Below, piece after piece: positions 41,682-51,292 of a DNA stretch of 64,000 bases (position 1 is the stretch's first letter; every line of letters begins with the position of its first letter). The position numbers and the translations under genes were made by a program. The notes below the pieces were generated by a model. It searched no databases. It had not been told where the DNA came from and saw nothing but the letters and a program-made list of their open reading frames with translations. The stretch is from Bradyrhizobium symbiodeficiens (GTDB lineage Bacteria > Pseudomonadota > Alphaproteobacteria > Rhizobiales > Xanthobacteraceae), in contig NZ_CP029427.2 of the NCBI RefSeq assembly GCF_002266465.3, forward strand, positions 558,001-622,000, written 5' to 3'.

Positions 41682-42152
41682 ATGCAAGCCAAGCGATCCA
41701 AGGCAACGGTCACCCCTTCGCGCTCGAATAGCCGCACGATGCATGATGCCGATTACGCGGCGCTGGCGCAGTTCCGCTATCAGATCCGGAGCTTCCTCGC
41801 CTTCAGCGAGAAGGCTGCGGCGAAGGAGGGATTGACGCCGACGCAGCACCAGGCGCTGCTCGGCATCAAGGGCTTTGTCCGTCCGGGGCCCGCGAGCGTC
41901 GGCGACGTCGCGCGCTTCCTGCTGATCCGGCATCATTCCGCAGTCGAACTGGTCGACCGTCTGGCCAAGCTCGGGCTGGTCAGCAGGCTTGCCGACCCCG
42001 ACGACGCCCGGCGCGTGCACCTCAAGCTCACCAAGAAGGGCGAGCAGAAGCTTCGGGCGCTCTCGCGGAAGAACCTCGAAGAGCTTCGCCGTGCCGCGAG
42101 CCCGGCCTTGAGTCGTCTGTTGAAGTCGTTCCGGGTCTTCAGCGAAAGCTGA
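41682..42152 (+). CDS. MarR-family transcriptional regulator
   Basis: The 156-aa protein shows the MarR winged helix. An N-terminal dimerisation helix (LAQFRYQIRSFLAFSEKAA) comes first, then the HTH GPASVGDVARFLLIRHHSAV, and the wing LADPDDARRVHLKLTKKGEQ. An alternative ATG 19 codons downstream (MHDADYAAL) is possible because the first 19 residues are basic and not conserved-looking. Its targets are unknown. It converges with prfA (21-bp gap) and follows the alpha-CTD-like gene on the same strand. Ligands of MarR proteins are usually phenolic or amphipathic compounds. Confidence 0.9.
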   Translation: MQAKRSKATVTPSRSNSRTMHDADYAALAQFRYQIRSFLAFSEKAAAKEGLTPTQHQALLGIKGFVRPGPASVGDVARFLLIRHHSAVELVDRLAKLGLVSRLADPDDARRVHLKLTKKGEQKLRALSRKNLEELRRAASPALSRLLKSFRVFSES

Positions 42153-42173
42153 CTTCGCGGCCGATCGCGCCGG

Positions 42174-43259
42174 TCAGGCCGCCGCGCCTTGGGCGGCGAG
42201 CTGGGCGGCCTGATGCTCCGTGGTCAGCGCGTCGGTCAACTCGCCAAGCGCTTCGCCTGCGATCACCTGCGGCAGCTTGTAGAGCGTCAAATTGATGCGG
42301 TGGTCGGTGACGCGCCCTTGCGGAAAATTGTAGGTGCGGATGCGCTCGGAGCGGTCGCCCGAGCCGACCTTCTCCTTGCGCTCGGCCGACCGCGCGGCGT
42401 CGAGGCGCTGCTGCTCGGCGTCATAGATGCGCGAGCGCAGGATGTTCATGGCGGAGGCGCGATTCTTGTGCTGCGAACGCGAGTCCTGCATCATCACCAC
42501 GATGCCGGTCGGGATGTGGGTGATGCGGATCGCCGATTCGGTCTTGTTGACGTGCTGGCCGCCGGCGCCTTGCGCGCGCATGGTCTCGATCCTGAGATCG
42601 TCGTTCTTGATGTCGACGTCGACTTCCTCGACCTCCGGCATCACGGCGACAGTCGCGGCAGATGTATGAATACGTCCCTGCGTCTCGGTGTCGGGCACGC
42701 GCTGCACGCGGTGCACGCCGGATTCGAACTTCAGCTTGGAGAACGCGCCGCGGCCCTGCACCTCGGCGATGATTTCCTTGTAACCGCCAACGGTGCCTTC
42801 GCTGGCCGAGATCACCTCGACCTTCCAGCCCTGCAAGGCAGCGAAACGCTCGTACATCCGGAACAGGTCGCCGGCAAACAGCGAGGCCTCGTCGCCGCCG
42901 GTGCCGGCGCGGATTTCCAGCACCACGTTGCGGTCGTCCATGGCGTCCTTGGGCAAGAGCGCGACGCGGATCTTCTGGACCAGCTCCTCGATTTTCGGCG
43001 TGAGCTCGTTGCGCTCGGCTTCCGCCATGGCGCGCATCTCGGCATCGGTCGCGGGATCGGCGATCAGCGCCTCGGTGTCGGCGAGCTCCTTGACCGCCGC
43101 GCGATAGGCCTTCACGGCGTCGATCAGCGGGGTGATCTCGGCGAGCTCGCGCGTGATCTGCACATAGCGCTCGGAGGCGAGCTGCCCCAGCGATTCGGCC
43201 TCGAGCGAGGCATGATGTGCAAGGAGCATATCCAGTTTGGCTTCGGGGAGTGACGACAT
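42174..43259 (-). CDS. prfA: peptide chain release factor 1
   Basis: The 361-aa RF1 terminates translation at UAA and UAG. The universal GGQ motif is at 233-235 ([18 protein letters not shown]), with Gln235 the target of PrmC. The codon-recognition region upstream and the C-terminal basic tail are of normal length. I start it at the ATG at 43259 ([10 protein letters not shown]); the frame extends 29 codons further but that part is unstructured. It follows ptsP by 58 bp on the same strand, probably in one transcript with it. The usual downstream neighbour prmC is displaced to 34426. Confidence 0.97.
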   Translation of the reverse strand: MSSLPEAKLDMLLAHHASLEAESLGQLASERYVQITRELAEITPLIDAVKAYRAAVKELADTEALIADPATDAEMRAMAEAERNELTPKIEELVQKIRVALLPKDAMDDRNVVLEIRAGTGGDEASLFAGDLFRMYERFAALQGWKVEVISASEGTVGGYKEIIAEVQGRGAFSKLKFESGVHRVQRVPDTETQGRIHTSAATVAVMPEVEEVDVDIKNDDLRIETMRAQGAGGQHVNKTESAIRITHIPTGIVVMMQDSRSQHKNRASAMNILRSRIYDAEQQRLDAARSAERKEKVGSGDRSERIRTYNFPQGRVTDHRINLTLYKLPQVIAGEALGELTDALTTEHQAAQLAAQGAAA

Positions 43260-43317
43260 CGGTTCAGTCTCAAATGGCGGAAGGCGACGAGGCGGCAAGG
43301 AGCGGCGACGAGGCCCG

Positions 43318-45585
43318 CTACAACGCCAGGCCTTCGGCTTCGGCAAATTCCGTCAGTTTCTGCCGGATCGAGACGCTGCCCGCCGGCGCGTCCAGCAGCG
43401 GGCCGAGCATGGCTTCGGCCTTCTTGGCATCGAGATCGATGACCATCGCCTTGACCGGGCCGAGTGCGGTAGCCGACAACGACAGTGAGTGGTAGCCGAG
43501 CGCAATCAGGGCCAGTGCGCCGATCGGCTTGGATGCCATCTCGCCGCAGAGCGAGAGCGACTTCTTCGCCGCCTGCGACTTGCGCGCGATGTCGCGCAGC
43601 GCGCGCAGGATCGGCGCCGACAATGTGTCGAAGCGCTCAGAGACTTTTGCATTGCCGCGGTCGACCGCGAACAGGAACTGGAACAGATCGTTGGAGCCGA
43701 CCGAGATGAAGTCGACCTTCTTCAGGAGCTCGTCGAGCTGATAGAGCAGCGCGGGGACCTCGACCATGGTGCCGATGTCGATTCGCTCAGGCAGCGTGTG
43801 GCCGTGCTGGCGCAGGTAAGTGAGTTCGCGCTCGACCAGCGCCTTCGCCGAATCGAATTCGGCGACCTCCGAGATCATCGGGAACATGATGCGCAGCGCG
43901 CGGCCGCCGCCGGCGCGTAAGAGCGCACGAATCTGGCCGCGCAACAGGCCGGGACGATCGAGCCCAAGCCGGATCGCGCGCCAGCCGAGCGCGGGATTTT
44001 CCTCGATCACCGCTTCCATATAGGGCAGCGCCTTGTCGCCGCCGATGTCGAGGGTGCGGAAGGTGACGGGCTTGGTGCCGGCGGCATCCAGCACGGTGCG
44101 ATACAGCGCCAGCTGGTCGCTGGTCCGCGGCAGGCTCTGGCCCACCATGAACTGCAGCTCGGTGCGGAACAGGCCGATGCCGGCGCTGCCGGTGTCCTCG
44201 ATATGCGGCAGGTCGATGGCGAGACCTGCATTGATCATCAGCTCGACCTTCTGGCCATCCCTGGTGACGCAGGGCCGGTCGCGCAGCGCCAGATATTGCG
44301 CCTGGCGGCGGGCGCGGAAGCGCACACGCTCGGCGAAGGCCGCCTCGACCTCCTGCGACGGGCGCACATAGATCATGCCGGAGGTGCCGTCGACGATGAC
44401 GGCGTCGCCGGGATCGGCGATACCAGGCGCGTTCGGCACCTCGCCGACCGCGGGAATGCCGAGTGCGCGCGCCACGATCGAGACGTGGGAATTGGCGGTG
44501 CCTTCCTCCAATATGATGCCGCGCAGGCGCTTGCGGTCGTAGTCGAGCAGCGCAGCCGGCCCCATCGCGCGGGCGATGACGATGGCGTTGTCGGGCAGCT
44601 GCTCGCGTGACGGCGCGTGGTCCTGACCGACCAGCTGACGCATCAGGCGGTAGCCGAGATCTTCGAGATCGTGCAGCCGGTCGCGCAAATAGGGATCGGT
44701 GGAGCGCAGCATGCGCGCGCGGGTGTCGGACTGCACGCGCTCGACCGCGGCTTCCGCGGTGAGGCCGGTGGCGACCGCCTCATGCAGCTTGTGCGACCAG
44801 CCCTGGTCGTTGGCGAACATGCGGTAGGCTTCCAGCACCTCGCGATGCTCGCCGCCCTCGGCGACGTCGCCGCGCTCGAGCATGCGGTCGAGATCGGCGC
44901 GGAGCTTGGCCAGCGCGGTGTCGAGCCGCTTGATCTCCTTGGGCAGGTCCTCGGCGATGTAGTCCTTGATGACGACACGTGGCTCGTGCAGCACGACATG
45001 GCCGAGCGCAATGCCCTCCGACAGGATGGCGCCGACCTTCTGCGCGGAATGGCGCGCGGCCGGCTCCTGGCCTGGCTGCGCCAGCGCGGACAGCTCGCCG
45101 GAGGCGATCAGCTCGGCCAGCACCATCGCGGTGGTCTGCAGCGCCTCGAGTTCCTCCTCGACATAATTGCGCTTGGCGCGATTCTGCACCACCAGCACGC
45201 CGAGCGTGTTGCCGGCACGCAGGATCGGCACGCCGAGGAAGGAGTGGTAGATTTCTTCGCCAGTCTCGGGGCGGAACGAGAAGGCCGGGTGGCTCTGCGC
45301 ATCGCTGAGGTTGAGCGGCGTCGCTTCGCTGGCGACGAGGCCGACCAGGCCCTCATGGGCGCTCAGCACAGTGTGATGCACGGCCTCGCGGTTGAGGCCT
45401 TCGGTGGCGTAGAGCTCCAGCGTGTTGTCGACGCGCAGCACATAGACCGAGCACACCTCGGCCACCATGTTGGCGGCGATCAGCACCACGATCTTGTCCA
45501 GCCGCTCCTGGGCCGAGACCTGCTCCGCCATGGTTTCGCGGAGCCGTCTCAACAAGACGCGGGGACCTCCCGACGCGCTCCGCAT
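43318..45585 (-). CDS. ptsP: phosphoenolpyruvate-protein phosphotransferase PtsP (EI-Ntr)
   Basis: The 755-aa protein is enzyme I of the nitrogen PTS, which passes phosphate from PEP to NPr and EIIA-Ntr and coordinates carbon, nitrogen and potassium metabolism. An N-terminal GAF domain (about 20-165) is followed by the PEP-utiliser region with phosphorylated His in [20 protein letters not shown]. The C-terminal TIM barrel carries [28 protein letters not shown] and [20 protein letters not shown] precedes the ATG. The order lysC-ptsP-prfA on one strand is typical of Rhizobiales, and the GAF domain probably senses a small ligand. Confidence 0.97.
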   Translation of the reverse strand: MRSASGGPRVLLRRLRETMAEQVSAQERLDKIVVLIAANMVAEVCSVYVLRVDNTLELYATEGLNREAVHHTVLSAHEGLVGLVASEATPLNLSDAQSHPAFSFRPETGEEIYHSFLGVPILRAGNTLGVLVVQNRAKRNYVEEELEALQTTAMVLAELIASGELSALAQPGQEPAARHSAQKVGAILSEGIALGHVVLHEPRVVIKDYIAEDLPKEIKRLDTALAKLRADLDRMLERGDVAEGGEHREVLEAYRMFANDQGWSHKLHEAVATGLTAEAAVERVQSDTRARMLRSTDPYLRDRLHDLEDLGYRLMRQLVGQDHAPSREQLPDNAIVIARAMGPAALLDYDRKRLRGIILEEGTANSHVSIVARALGIPAVGEVPNAPGIADPGDAVIVDGTSGMIYVRPSQEVEAAFAERVRFRARRQAQYLALRDRPCVTRDGQKVELMINAGLAIDLPHIEDTGSAGIGLFRTELQFMVGQSLPRTSDQLALYRTVLDAAGTKPVTFRTLDIGGDKALPYMEAVIEENPALGWRAIRLGLDRPGLLRGQIRALLRAGGGRALRIMFPMISEVAEFDSAKALVERELTYLRQHGHTLPERIDIGTMVEVPALLYQLDELLKKVDFISVGSNDLFQFLFAVDRGNAKVSERFDTLSAPILRALRDIARKSQAAKKSLSLCGEMASKPIGALALIALGYHSLSLSATALGPVKAMVIDLDAKKAEAMLGPLLDAPAGSVSIRQKLTEFAEAEGLAL

Positions 45586-45959
45586 GTCCCCTCAATCTCC
45601 TCCGTCTGCCCGGCCCGGCGGTATCGGCCGGCGGCTGGCCCAATAATCCAGAAAAACAACCAAATTGTTCGTCCGGCGCAGGCACAAACCCAAAATCTAC
45701 TTGAGATCAGCGCTTGTACCGAATCAGCGCCGCCCTGAACTGGGACACAGTCTGCGGCAGCCCACCCTGTTCGCCGTATAGCGAATTGAGGCTTGTTTTG
45801 CCAAGCAAAACGCCTGCCAAACGCGAATGTGTGGAGACCTCAGCGTTTGCTGCGACCGCTAAGAGAAAATTAGTCCAGCCATGGTCCGGAAAGGTGCGAA
45901 GCGGTTTTCCGGAAAGACCATGCTCAAACAACAACCTGAAGCGTGACGATGGTCGCGCT
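45586..45959. other. no gene between lysC and ptsP
   Basis: This 374-bp stretch holds a palindromic repeat (45880-45922) next to the lysC stop. A 99-codon minus-strand frame here (45707-46006) is not convincing. An AT-richer area just upstream of ptsP (45640-45710) is the likely promoter region. Confidence 0.5.
45880..45922. repeat. palindromic repeat of the TCCGGAAA type
   Basis: CATGGTC (45880-45886) pairs with GACCATG (45916-45922), and TCCGGAAA with TTTCCGGA inside it. It resembles the multi-copy Bradyrhizobium/Rhodopseudomonas palindromes. It lies just past the lysC stop and may serve as its 3' end. Confidence 0.7.
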
Positions 45960-47216
45960 TCAGGCCTGATCGAGACCGTAGAGCGTATGCAGGGTGCGCA
46001 CCGCAAGCTCGGTATAGGCGGTGTCGATCAAAACCGAGAACTTGATCTCGGAGGTTGTAATGGCCCGGATGTTGATATTCCGCCCCGCAAGGGCCGAGAA
46101 CGCCTGGGCGGCGACGCCGGCATGGCTGCGCATGCCGCTGCCGATCACCGAGATTTTTGCGACGTCGGTAGCGGTATCCAGCCGTGCATAACCGATCTTG
46201 GCCTTGGCGGCGGTAATCGTGTCCTTGGCGCGGGTATAATCGGCTGCCGGCACCGTGAAGGTGAGGTCGGTTGTCTTGCCGTCCTCCGAGACGTTCTGCA
46301 CGATCATGTCGACGTTGATGTTGGCATCCGCCAGCGGGCCGAAGATCGAGGCGGCAACGCCCGGCTTGTCCTCGATCTGGCGCACCGAGATCTGGGCCTC
46401 GTCCTTCGAAAAGGCGATGCCGGTGACGACGTGGCTTTCCATGATCTCCTCCTCGCTGCAGATCAGCGTGCCGGGCGGCTGGTTGGCATGCGGGTCGATA
46501 TCCTCGGGCTTGTCGAAGCTCGAACGGACGAAGATCGGCATGTTGTGGACCATGCCGAGTTCCACCGAGCGAACCTGGAGCACTTTTGCGCCCTGGGAGG
46601 CCAGTTCCAGCATGTCTTCGAATGCGATCTTGTCGAGCCTCTTGGCCTTCGGAACGATTCGCGGGTCGGTGGTGTAGACGCCGTCGACATCGGTGTAGAT
46701 GTCGCAGCGGTCGGCCTTGACGGCGGCGGCGATCGCCACGGCCGAGGTGTCGGAGCCGCCGCGGCCGAGCGTGGTGATGCGGCCCGTCTTGGGCTCGATG
46801 CCCTGGAAGCCGGCGATGACCGCGACCTCCTTGCGCTCCCTGAAGCGCTTGATGATCTCGGTGCCGTCGATGTCCTCGATCCGGGCCGAGGCGTGGGCGT
46901 CGCTGGTCTTGATCGGGATCTGCCAGCCCTGCCAGGAGCGGGCCTGAATGCCCATGCCCTGGAGCGCAATGGCGAGCAGGCCGGATGTCACCTGTTCGCC
47001 GGAGGCGACGACGGCGTCGTATTCGCGCGCGTCGTGCATCGGCGAGGCCTCGGTGCACCAGGCCACCAGCTCGTTGGTTTTCCCGGACATCGCCGAGACG
47101 ACCACGGCCACTTCGTGGCCGGCGTCGACCTCACGCTTCACATGGCGTGCGACGTTGCGGATACGTTCGATGTTGGCGACGGATGTGCCGCCGAATTTCA
47201 TCACGAGGCGGCTCAT
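45960..47216 (-). CDS. lysC: aspartate kinase
   Basis: The 418-aa enzyme phosphorylates aspartate at the head of the lysine, threonine and methionine pathways. The N-terminal kinase domain carries VMKFGGTSVANIERIRNVA and the substrate region FDKPEDID; LGRGGSDTSAVAIAAA is the conserved nucleotide-binding part. Two C-terminal ACT domains (about 265-418) provide feedback control. The length fits the monofunctional class II type with both ACT repeats. It is divergent from the bPH2-ubiG pair (149 bp). The Shine-Dalgarno is weak, with AAGGA about 14 bases from the ATG. Confidence 0.97.
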   Translation of the reverse strand: MSRLVMKFGGTSVANIERIRNVARHVKREVDAGHEVAVVVSAMSGKTNELVAWCTEASPMHDAREYDAVVASGEQVTSGLLAIALQGMGIQARSWQGWQIPIKTSDAHASARIEDIDGTEIIKRFRERKEVAVIAGFQGIEPKTGRITTLGRGGSDTSAVAIAAAVKADRCDIYTDVDGVYTTDPRIVPKAKRLDKIAFEDMLELASQGAKVLQVRSVELGMVHNMPIFVRSSFDKPEDIDPHANQPPGTLICSEEEIMESHVVTGIAFSKDEAQISVRQIEDKPGVAASIFGPLADANINVDMIVQNVSEDGKTTDLTFTVPAADYTRAKDTITAAKAKIGYARLDTATDVAKISVIGSGMRSHAGVAAQAFSALAGRNINIRAITTSEIKFSVLIDTAYTELAVRTLHTLYGLDQA

Positions 47217-47365
47217 GACGACGCGTGCATTCCTTCAAAGGGATCAGTATGGTGACCCGCACCGGACGGGTGCCTGTGGACACCGACCGCGCGTATACAT
47301 AGCGGCGGGGCCGGGGGCAAGCGGGTTCCTGCGGGACCGGGTGCGGCAATGGGTTAACCGAGGTC

Positions 47366-47833
47366 ATGGCGCGTTACATCGACGAGATTCTGCAGCCCGG
47401 CGAACGGGTGCTGTATTCGACCAATGCGCACTGGATCTTCTATTTCCCGGCCATCGTGGCCTGGATCGTGGCCGGCGCGCTCTTCGTGGCGTCCCGGCAG
47501 CCGATCGCCGATTGGCTCGTCCTGCTCTGTCTGGTCGCCTCCGGCCTCGTTGCGCTTGCCGCGCTTTATTGGACCCTGAAGGGCTGGTTCCACCGCTTCA
47601 CCACCGAGACCGACGTCACCAATCTCAGGGTCGTGCACAAGACCGGCTTCATCAAGCGCCGCACCTTCGAGATGGCGCTGGACAAGGTCGAAAGCGTCGA
47701 CGTCGATCAGACCATCCTTGGACGTATTCTCAACTACGGCGACGTGACGATTCGCGGCGTCGGCGAGGGGATCGAGACGATCAAGACCATCGCCTCGCCG
47801 CTCGCCTTCCGTAGTTCGATCACCACGCGGTAG
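47366..47833 (+). CDS. bPH2 (YdbS-like) membrane protein
   Basis: The 155-aa inner-membrane protein has an N-terminal cytoplasmic segment (YIDEILQPGERVLYSTNAHW) and two helices (IFYFPAIVAWIVAGALFVA; WLVLLCLVASGLVALAALYW). A bacterial PH-like domain follows (TDVTNLRVVHKTGFIKRRTF; LDKVESVDVDQTILGRILNY). The layout is that of the YdbS/bPH2 family, whose function is poorly known. GAGG precedes the ATG. It ends 14 bp before ubiG on the same strand; the pair is probably co-transcribed, though no functional link is known. Confidence 0.9.
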   Translation: MARYIDEILQPGERVLYSTNAHWIFYFPAIVAWIVAGALFVASRQPIADWLVLLCLVASGLVALAALYWTLKGWFHRFTTETDVTNLRVVHKTGFIKRRTFEMALDKVESVDVDQTILGRILNYGDVTIRGVGEGIETIKTIASPLAFRSSITTR

Positions 47834-47847
47834 GACCGCGCGTAACC

Positions 47848-48627
47848 ATGAGCATGCAGCAAGATACTTCCGCAACCACAACCGCAAGCCCTCAGCCCGG
47901 CTCGACCGTCGACGCCGCCGAGATCGCGAAGTTCTCAAAGCTCTCGGCGGAGTGGTGGGACCCCAACGGCAAGATGGCGCCTCTGCACCGGATCAACCCG
48001 CTGCGGCTCGGCTATATCCGCGATGCCGCCTGCCGCAAGTTCGAGCGCAATTTACGCAGCCTCAACTGCCTCGGCGGCTTGCGCGTGCTCGACATCGGCT
48101 GCGGCGCCGGCCTGTTGTGCGAGCCGCTGTCGCGGCTCGGGGCGCAGGTCATCGGCGTCGATCCCTCCCAGAGCAACATCGCCGCGGCGAAGCTGCATGC
48201 CGACAAGGGCCATCTTGCGATCGACTACCGCTGCACCACGGTCGAGGAGATCGACCCGCGCGAGCGCTTCGACATCGTGCTGGCGATGGAAGTGGTCGAG
48301 CACGTCGTCGATGTCGGCGTCTTCCTGAAGCGCTGCGCCGCGATGCTGAAGCCGAACGGCCTCATGGTGGTCTCAACGCTGAACCGCAACTGGAAGAGCT
48401 TTGCGCTCGCCATCGTCGGCGCCGAATACGTCCTGCGCTGGCTGCCGCGCGGCACCCACGAATGGAACAAGTTCGTCACCCCCGACGAGCTGGCCAAATA
48501 CCTGCTCGACAACCGCCTCGTTATCACCGAGCAGACCGGCGTGGTCTACTCGCCCTTCGCCGACAAATGGTCGCTCTCGTCGGACATGGACGTGAACTAC
48601 ATGGTGGTGGCGGAAGGGATGGTGTGA
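47848..48627 (+). CDS. ubiG: ubiquinone biosynthesis O-methyltransferase UbiG
   Basis: The 259-aa enzyme performs both O-methylations in ubiquinone synthesis. It shows the N-terminal signature FSKLSAEWWDPNGKMAPLHR followed by INPLRLGYI, SAM motif I VLDIGCGAGLLCEPL, and the UbiG-specific tail GTHEWNKFVTPDEL. These separate it from other class I methyltransferases. AGGA lies about 12 bases before the ATG. It is divergent from lysC across the bPH2 gene, an arrangement repeated in related genomes. It is complete. Confidence 0.96.
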   Translation: MSMQQDTSATTTASPQPGSTVDAAEIAKFSKLSAEWWDPNGKMAPLHRINPLRLGYIRDAACRKFERNLRSLNCLGGLRVLDIGCGAGLLCEPLSRLGAQVIGVDPSQSNIAAAKLHADKGHLAIDYRCTTVEEIDPRERFDIVLAMEVVEHVVDVGVFLKRCAAMLKPNGLMVVSTLNRNWKSFALAIVGAEYVLRWLPRGTHEWNKFVTPDELAKYLLDNRLVITEQTGVVYSPFADKWSLSSDMDVNYMVVAEGMV

Positions 48628-48731
48628 GGGCGCAAGCAGGCTCAAGCATCGCTCCTATGACGTGGGCGTGATTGACGGGCTTGAGCGCTAGCGGCAGGTT
48701 GGCTGCGGTCCCTTCCCTGCATAGCCCCCTC

Positions 48732-49631
48732 ATGTTCACCGTCGCCAGCCTCTGGATTCCCTTCACCGTCGTCGCCGCGCTGGGCCAGGTCGCGCGCAAT
48801 GCGATGCAGCGGTCGCTGACGAAGCCGTTGGGGACCTGGGGAGCGACCAATATCCGCTTCCTGTTCGGCTTTCCGTTCTCGCTATTGTTTCTGGGCGTGG
48901 TGCTGATCGCGACCGGCGATCATCTCGGCCCGCCGCCCTCCGTGTTCTGGCCGTGGCTGCTGCTGGGTGCGCTCAGCCAGATCGTCGCCACCGGCCTGAT
49001 GCTGCTCGCGATGAACGACCGTTCCTTCGTGGTGACGACGGCGTATCTGAAGACCGAGGCGATCCAGACCGCGATCTTCGGCTTCGTCTTCCTCGGCGAC
49101 CAGCTGACCTGGCTAAAGGTGCTGGCGATCGTCGTCGCGACAATCGGCGTCGTCATCACCGCGCTCAGGTCCGGCGGCGAGAAGAGTTTTGCGGAGCTGA
49201 AGCCGACCATTACCGGGCTCGTTGCCGCGGCGGCCTTCGCGTTGTCCGCTGTCGGCTTTCGCGGCGCCATTATCAATGTTCCCGGCGTCTCTTTCGTGAC
49301 CGCGGCCTCGCTCACGCTGGTGCTTGGCCTGTTCGTGCAGACGCTGATCCTGACCATCTATCTGCTCTGGCGCGCGCCAAAGGTGCTGCAGGCGATTTTG
49401 GGCTTGTGGAAGCCGTCGATGCTGGCGGGCTTCATGGGCGCCTTCGCCTCGCAGTTCTGGTTCCTGGCGTTCGCGCTGACGGCCGCCGCCAATGTCCGCA
49501 CGCTCGCTCTGATCGAGGTGCTGTTCGCGCAAGCCGTGGCGTATTACTCGTTCAAGCAGCCGATCGCGCCACGCGAGCTTGCAGGCATCGCGTTGATCAT
49601 CATCGGCGTGGCGGTGCTGGTGGGAGCCTAG
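48732..49631 (+). CDS. EamA/DMT-family transporter
   Basis: The 299-aa inner-membrane protein has ten predicted helices in two EamA repeats. The first repeat contains MFTVASLWIPFTVVAALGQV and FVVTTAYLKTEAIQTAIFGF. The second contains GLVAAAAFALSAVGFRGAII and ends GIALIIIGVAVLVGA. I prefer the ATG at 48732, just before the first helix, although no clear Shine-Dalgarno is present; the frame opens at 48672. Substrate is unknown. Its stop overlaps the DUF1178 gene end by four bases (convergent). The family exports metabolites such as amino acids or nucleosides. Confidence 0.87.
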   Translation: MFTVASLWIPFTVVAALGQVARNAMQRSLTKPLGTWGATNIRFLFGFPFSLLFLGVVLIATGDHLGPPPSVFWPWLLLGALSQIVATGLMLLAMNDRSFVVTTAYLKTEAIQTAIFGFVFLGDQLTWLKVLAIVVATIGVVITALRSGGEKSFAELKPTITGLVAAAAFALSAVGFRGAIINVPGVSFVTAASLTLVLGLFVQTLILTIYLLWRAPKVLQAILGLWKPSMLAGFMGAFASQFWFLAFALTAAANVRTLALIEVLFAQAVAYYSFKQPIAPRELAGIALIIIGVAVLVGA

Positions 49632-50110
49632 TTCCTGTCTTCCGGCAATGTCGGCAGCGGCGATACCTCGATGCCCTCGTCGATCAGCGATTTCGCCTCC
49701 TCGGGCGAGGCCTCGCCGTAGATCGGACGGTGCTCCTTGTCGCCGTAATGCATCGCGCGGGCTTCGTTGGCAAAGCGCTCGCCGACATTGTCGGCGTTCT
49801 TCACGATGTGATCGCGCAACTCCTTCAGCTTGCTGCGCAGCTCTTTCTCCTGCGCCATCAACAGCGAGGTCGGTCCTGACGGTGCAGCCTCGGGCGCGGG
49901 AGCAGCCGCGGGCTCAGGCGGCGGCGTTGCACGGCCGCGGCCCTTCTTGCCGACGATGCGCGGGGCCATGATCGCCTTCTCGACCTTGGCCGAGCCGCAG
50001 ATCGGGCAGGTCACGAGCTTGCGCTTGACCTGCGAATCATACGCCGACGAACTCTGGAACCAGCTTTCGAATTCGTGGCTCTTGTCGCAGTGGAGCGCGT
50101 AGCGGATCAT
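49628..50110 (-). CDS. DUF1178 family protein with N-terminal zinc-ribbon-like segment
   Basis: The 160-aa protein has the DUF1178 pattern: MIRYALHCDKSHEFESWFQS and TCPICGSAKVEKAIMAPRIV, with the Cys8 and CPIC cysteines forming a rubredoxin/FmdB-like zinc ribbon. A Pro/Ala-rich linker and a helical C-terminal half follow (LRSKLKELRDHIVKNADNVG). Its function is not established. It is the last gene of the comF-grxC-nitrilase-DUF1178 operon and overlaps the preceding gene by four bases (ATGA), so it is translationally coupled. Confidence 0.93.
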   Translation of the reverse strand: MIRYALHCDKSHEFESWFQSSSAYDSQVKRKLVTCPICGSAKVEKAIMAPRIVGKKGRGRATPPPEPAAAPAPEAAPSGPTSLLMAQEKELRSKLKELRDHIVKNADNVGERFANEARAMHYGDKEHRPIYGEASPEEAKSLIDEGIEVSPLPTLPEDRN

Positions 50111-50985
50111 GCCGATCCTCGCACCAGGTGCAAATGATCCGGCCCCGCCTTGGGATCGGCGACGCCGAAACGACGGCCGTGCTGGAGCGAGGGGATCGCG
50201 CGGCGCGCGGTCTCGACCTTGGCCGGGTCGATCCTGGCCATGATGATGCCGGGCTCGACATCGCCCTCGGCGAGGATCTCGCCCCAGGGATCGATGATCA
50301 GCGAATGGCCGTAAGTCTCGCGCTTGTTCTCGTGGGTGCCGGCCTGAGCCGCGGCGAAGATGAAGCAGCCGGTCTCGATCGCGCGCGCACGCAGCAGCAC
50401 GTGCCAGTGCGCTTCACCGGTCTTGCGGGTGAAGGCAGAGGGCACGGTGATGAAGTATGCGCCGCTCTCGGCCAGCGCGCGGTAAAGCGCCGGGAAGCGC
50501 ACATCGTAGCAGATCGTCAATCCGACGCGGCCCCAGGGCAGATCGGAGATCACCGCGGTCTCGCCCGGCTGGTAATTGGCGGATTCGCGATAGCTCTCGC
50601 CGTCCGGCAGCTCGATGTCGAACATGTGGATCTTGTCGTAGCTCGCGAGCACATTGCCCTCGGGCCCGATCAGGAAGGAGCGGTTGACCGCCTTCTCCGG
50701 CGAAAAGCGCAGCGCCAGCGAGCCGACATGGAGATGGATTTTTAGTTCCGCCGCGAGCGCCCGGTAGGCCTTCAGCGAAGTGTCGTCCTCTTCGCTCTGC
50801 AGATGCTCGAACAGCGCCTTGCGGTTCAGCTGCATCATGTTGCTGACTTCGGGCGTCTGCACGTAATCGGCGCCGTTGGCGGCCGCCTGCCGGATCAGCT
50901 TCGTCGCTTGGGCCAAGCTCGGCTCGGGCATCAGGCCGGTGCGCATCTGCACCATGGCGGCGGTGAACGTGCGGTTCTCGCTCAT
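50107..50985 (-). CDS. carbon-nitrogen hydrolase (nitrilase/Nit1 family)
   Basis: The 292-aa enzyme has the nitrilase-superfamily triad: Glu46 (VQTPEVSNM), Lys118 (YDKIHMFDIEL) and Cys159 (LTICYDVRFP). The family markers DGESYRES and GEAHWHVLLRARAIE place it near Nit1/NIT-Fhit-type amidases, which hydrolyse deaminated glutathione. That role fits the neighbouring glutaredoxin gene but is inferred. The ATG at 50985 overlaps the grxC stop by four bases, and its own end overlaps the DUF1178 start, so the three genes are tightly coupled. An upstream in-frame extension is grxC sequence in another frame. Confidence 0.93.
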   Translation of the reverse strand: MSENRTFTAAMVQMRTGLMPEPSLAQATKLIRQAAANGADYVQTPEVSNMMQLNRKALFEHLQSEEDDTSLKAYRALAAELKIHLHVGSLALRFSPEKAVNRSFLIGPEGNVLASYDKIHMFDIELPDGESYRESANYQPGETAVISDLPWGRVGLTICYDVRFPALYRALAESGAYFITVPSAFTRKTGEAHWHVLLRARAIETGCFIFAAAQAGTHENKRETYGHSLIIDPWGEILAEGDVEPGIIMARIDPAKVETARRAIPSLQHGRRFGVADPKAGPDHLHLVRGSA

Positions 50986-51257
50986 GACGTGGCCTTCACA
51001 CCTTCGAGCATGCCGTCGAGCTTGCCCTCGCGATCGAGCGCGTAGAGATCGTCGCAGCCGCCGATATGGGTTCCGCCGATCCAGATCTGCGGAAAGGTCG
51101 AGCCCTCGCCGGCGCGGTCGTACATCTCGTCCCGCCAGGAGGGGTTCTTGGCGACGTCGAATTCGGTAAAAGTCGCCTTCTTGCGGGTCAGCAGGGACCT
51201 CGCTGCGGAACAATAACCGCAGCCCGGCCTGGTGTAGATCTCGACAGCAGCAGTCAT
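50982..51257 (-). CDS. grxC: glutaredoxin 3
   Basis: The 91-aa dithiol glutaredoxin has the active site CGYC (Cys13, Cys16 in YTRPGCGYCSAARSLL), the cis-Pro region STFPQIWIGG and the glutathione-binding GGCDDLYALD. It reduces disulfides with glutathione, for example in ribonucleotide reductase or arsenate reductase. I use the ATG at 51257 (MTAAVEIYT); the six preceding codons lack family similarity. It lies between comF and the nitrilase gene in one operon, with a four-base overlap downstream. Confidence 0.95.
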   Translation of the reverse strand: MTAAVEIYTRPGCGYCSAARSLLTRKKATFTEFDVAKNPSWRDEMYDRAGEGSTFPQIWIGGTHIGGCDDLYALDREGKLDGMLEGVKATS

Positions 51258-51292
51258 GGCGTCCGGCGCTCTCATGTCATGAAGTCATTGAA

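Noticed and set aside
45707..46006. 99-codon minus-strand ORF at the lysC 3' end
   Set aside because: It runs through a palindromic repeat and overlaps the lysC end without an RBS.
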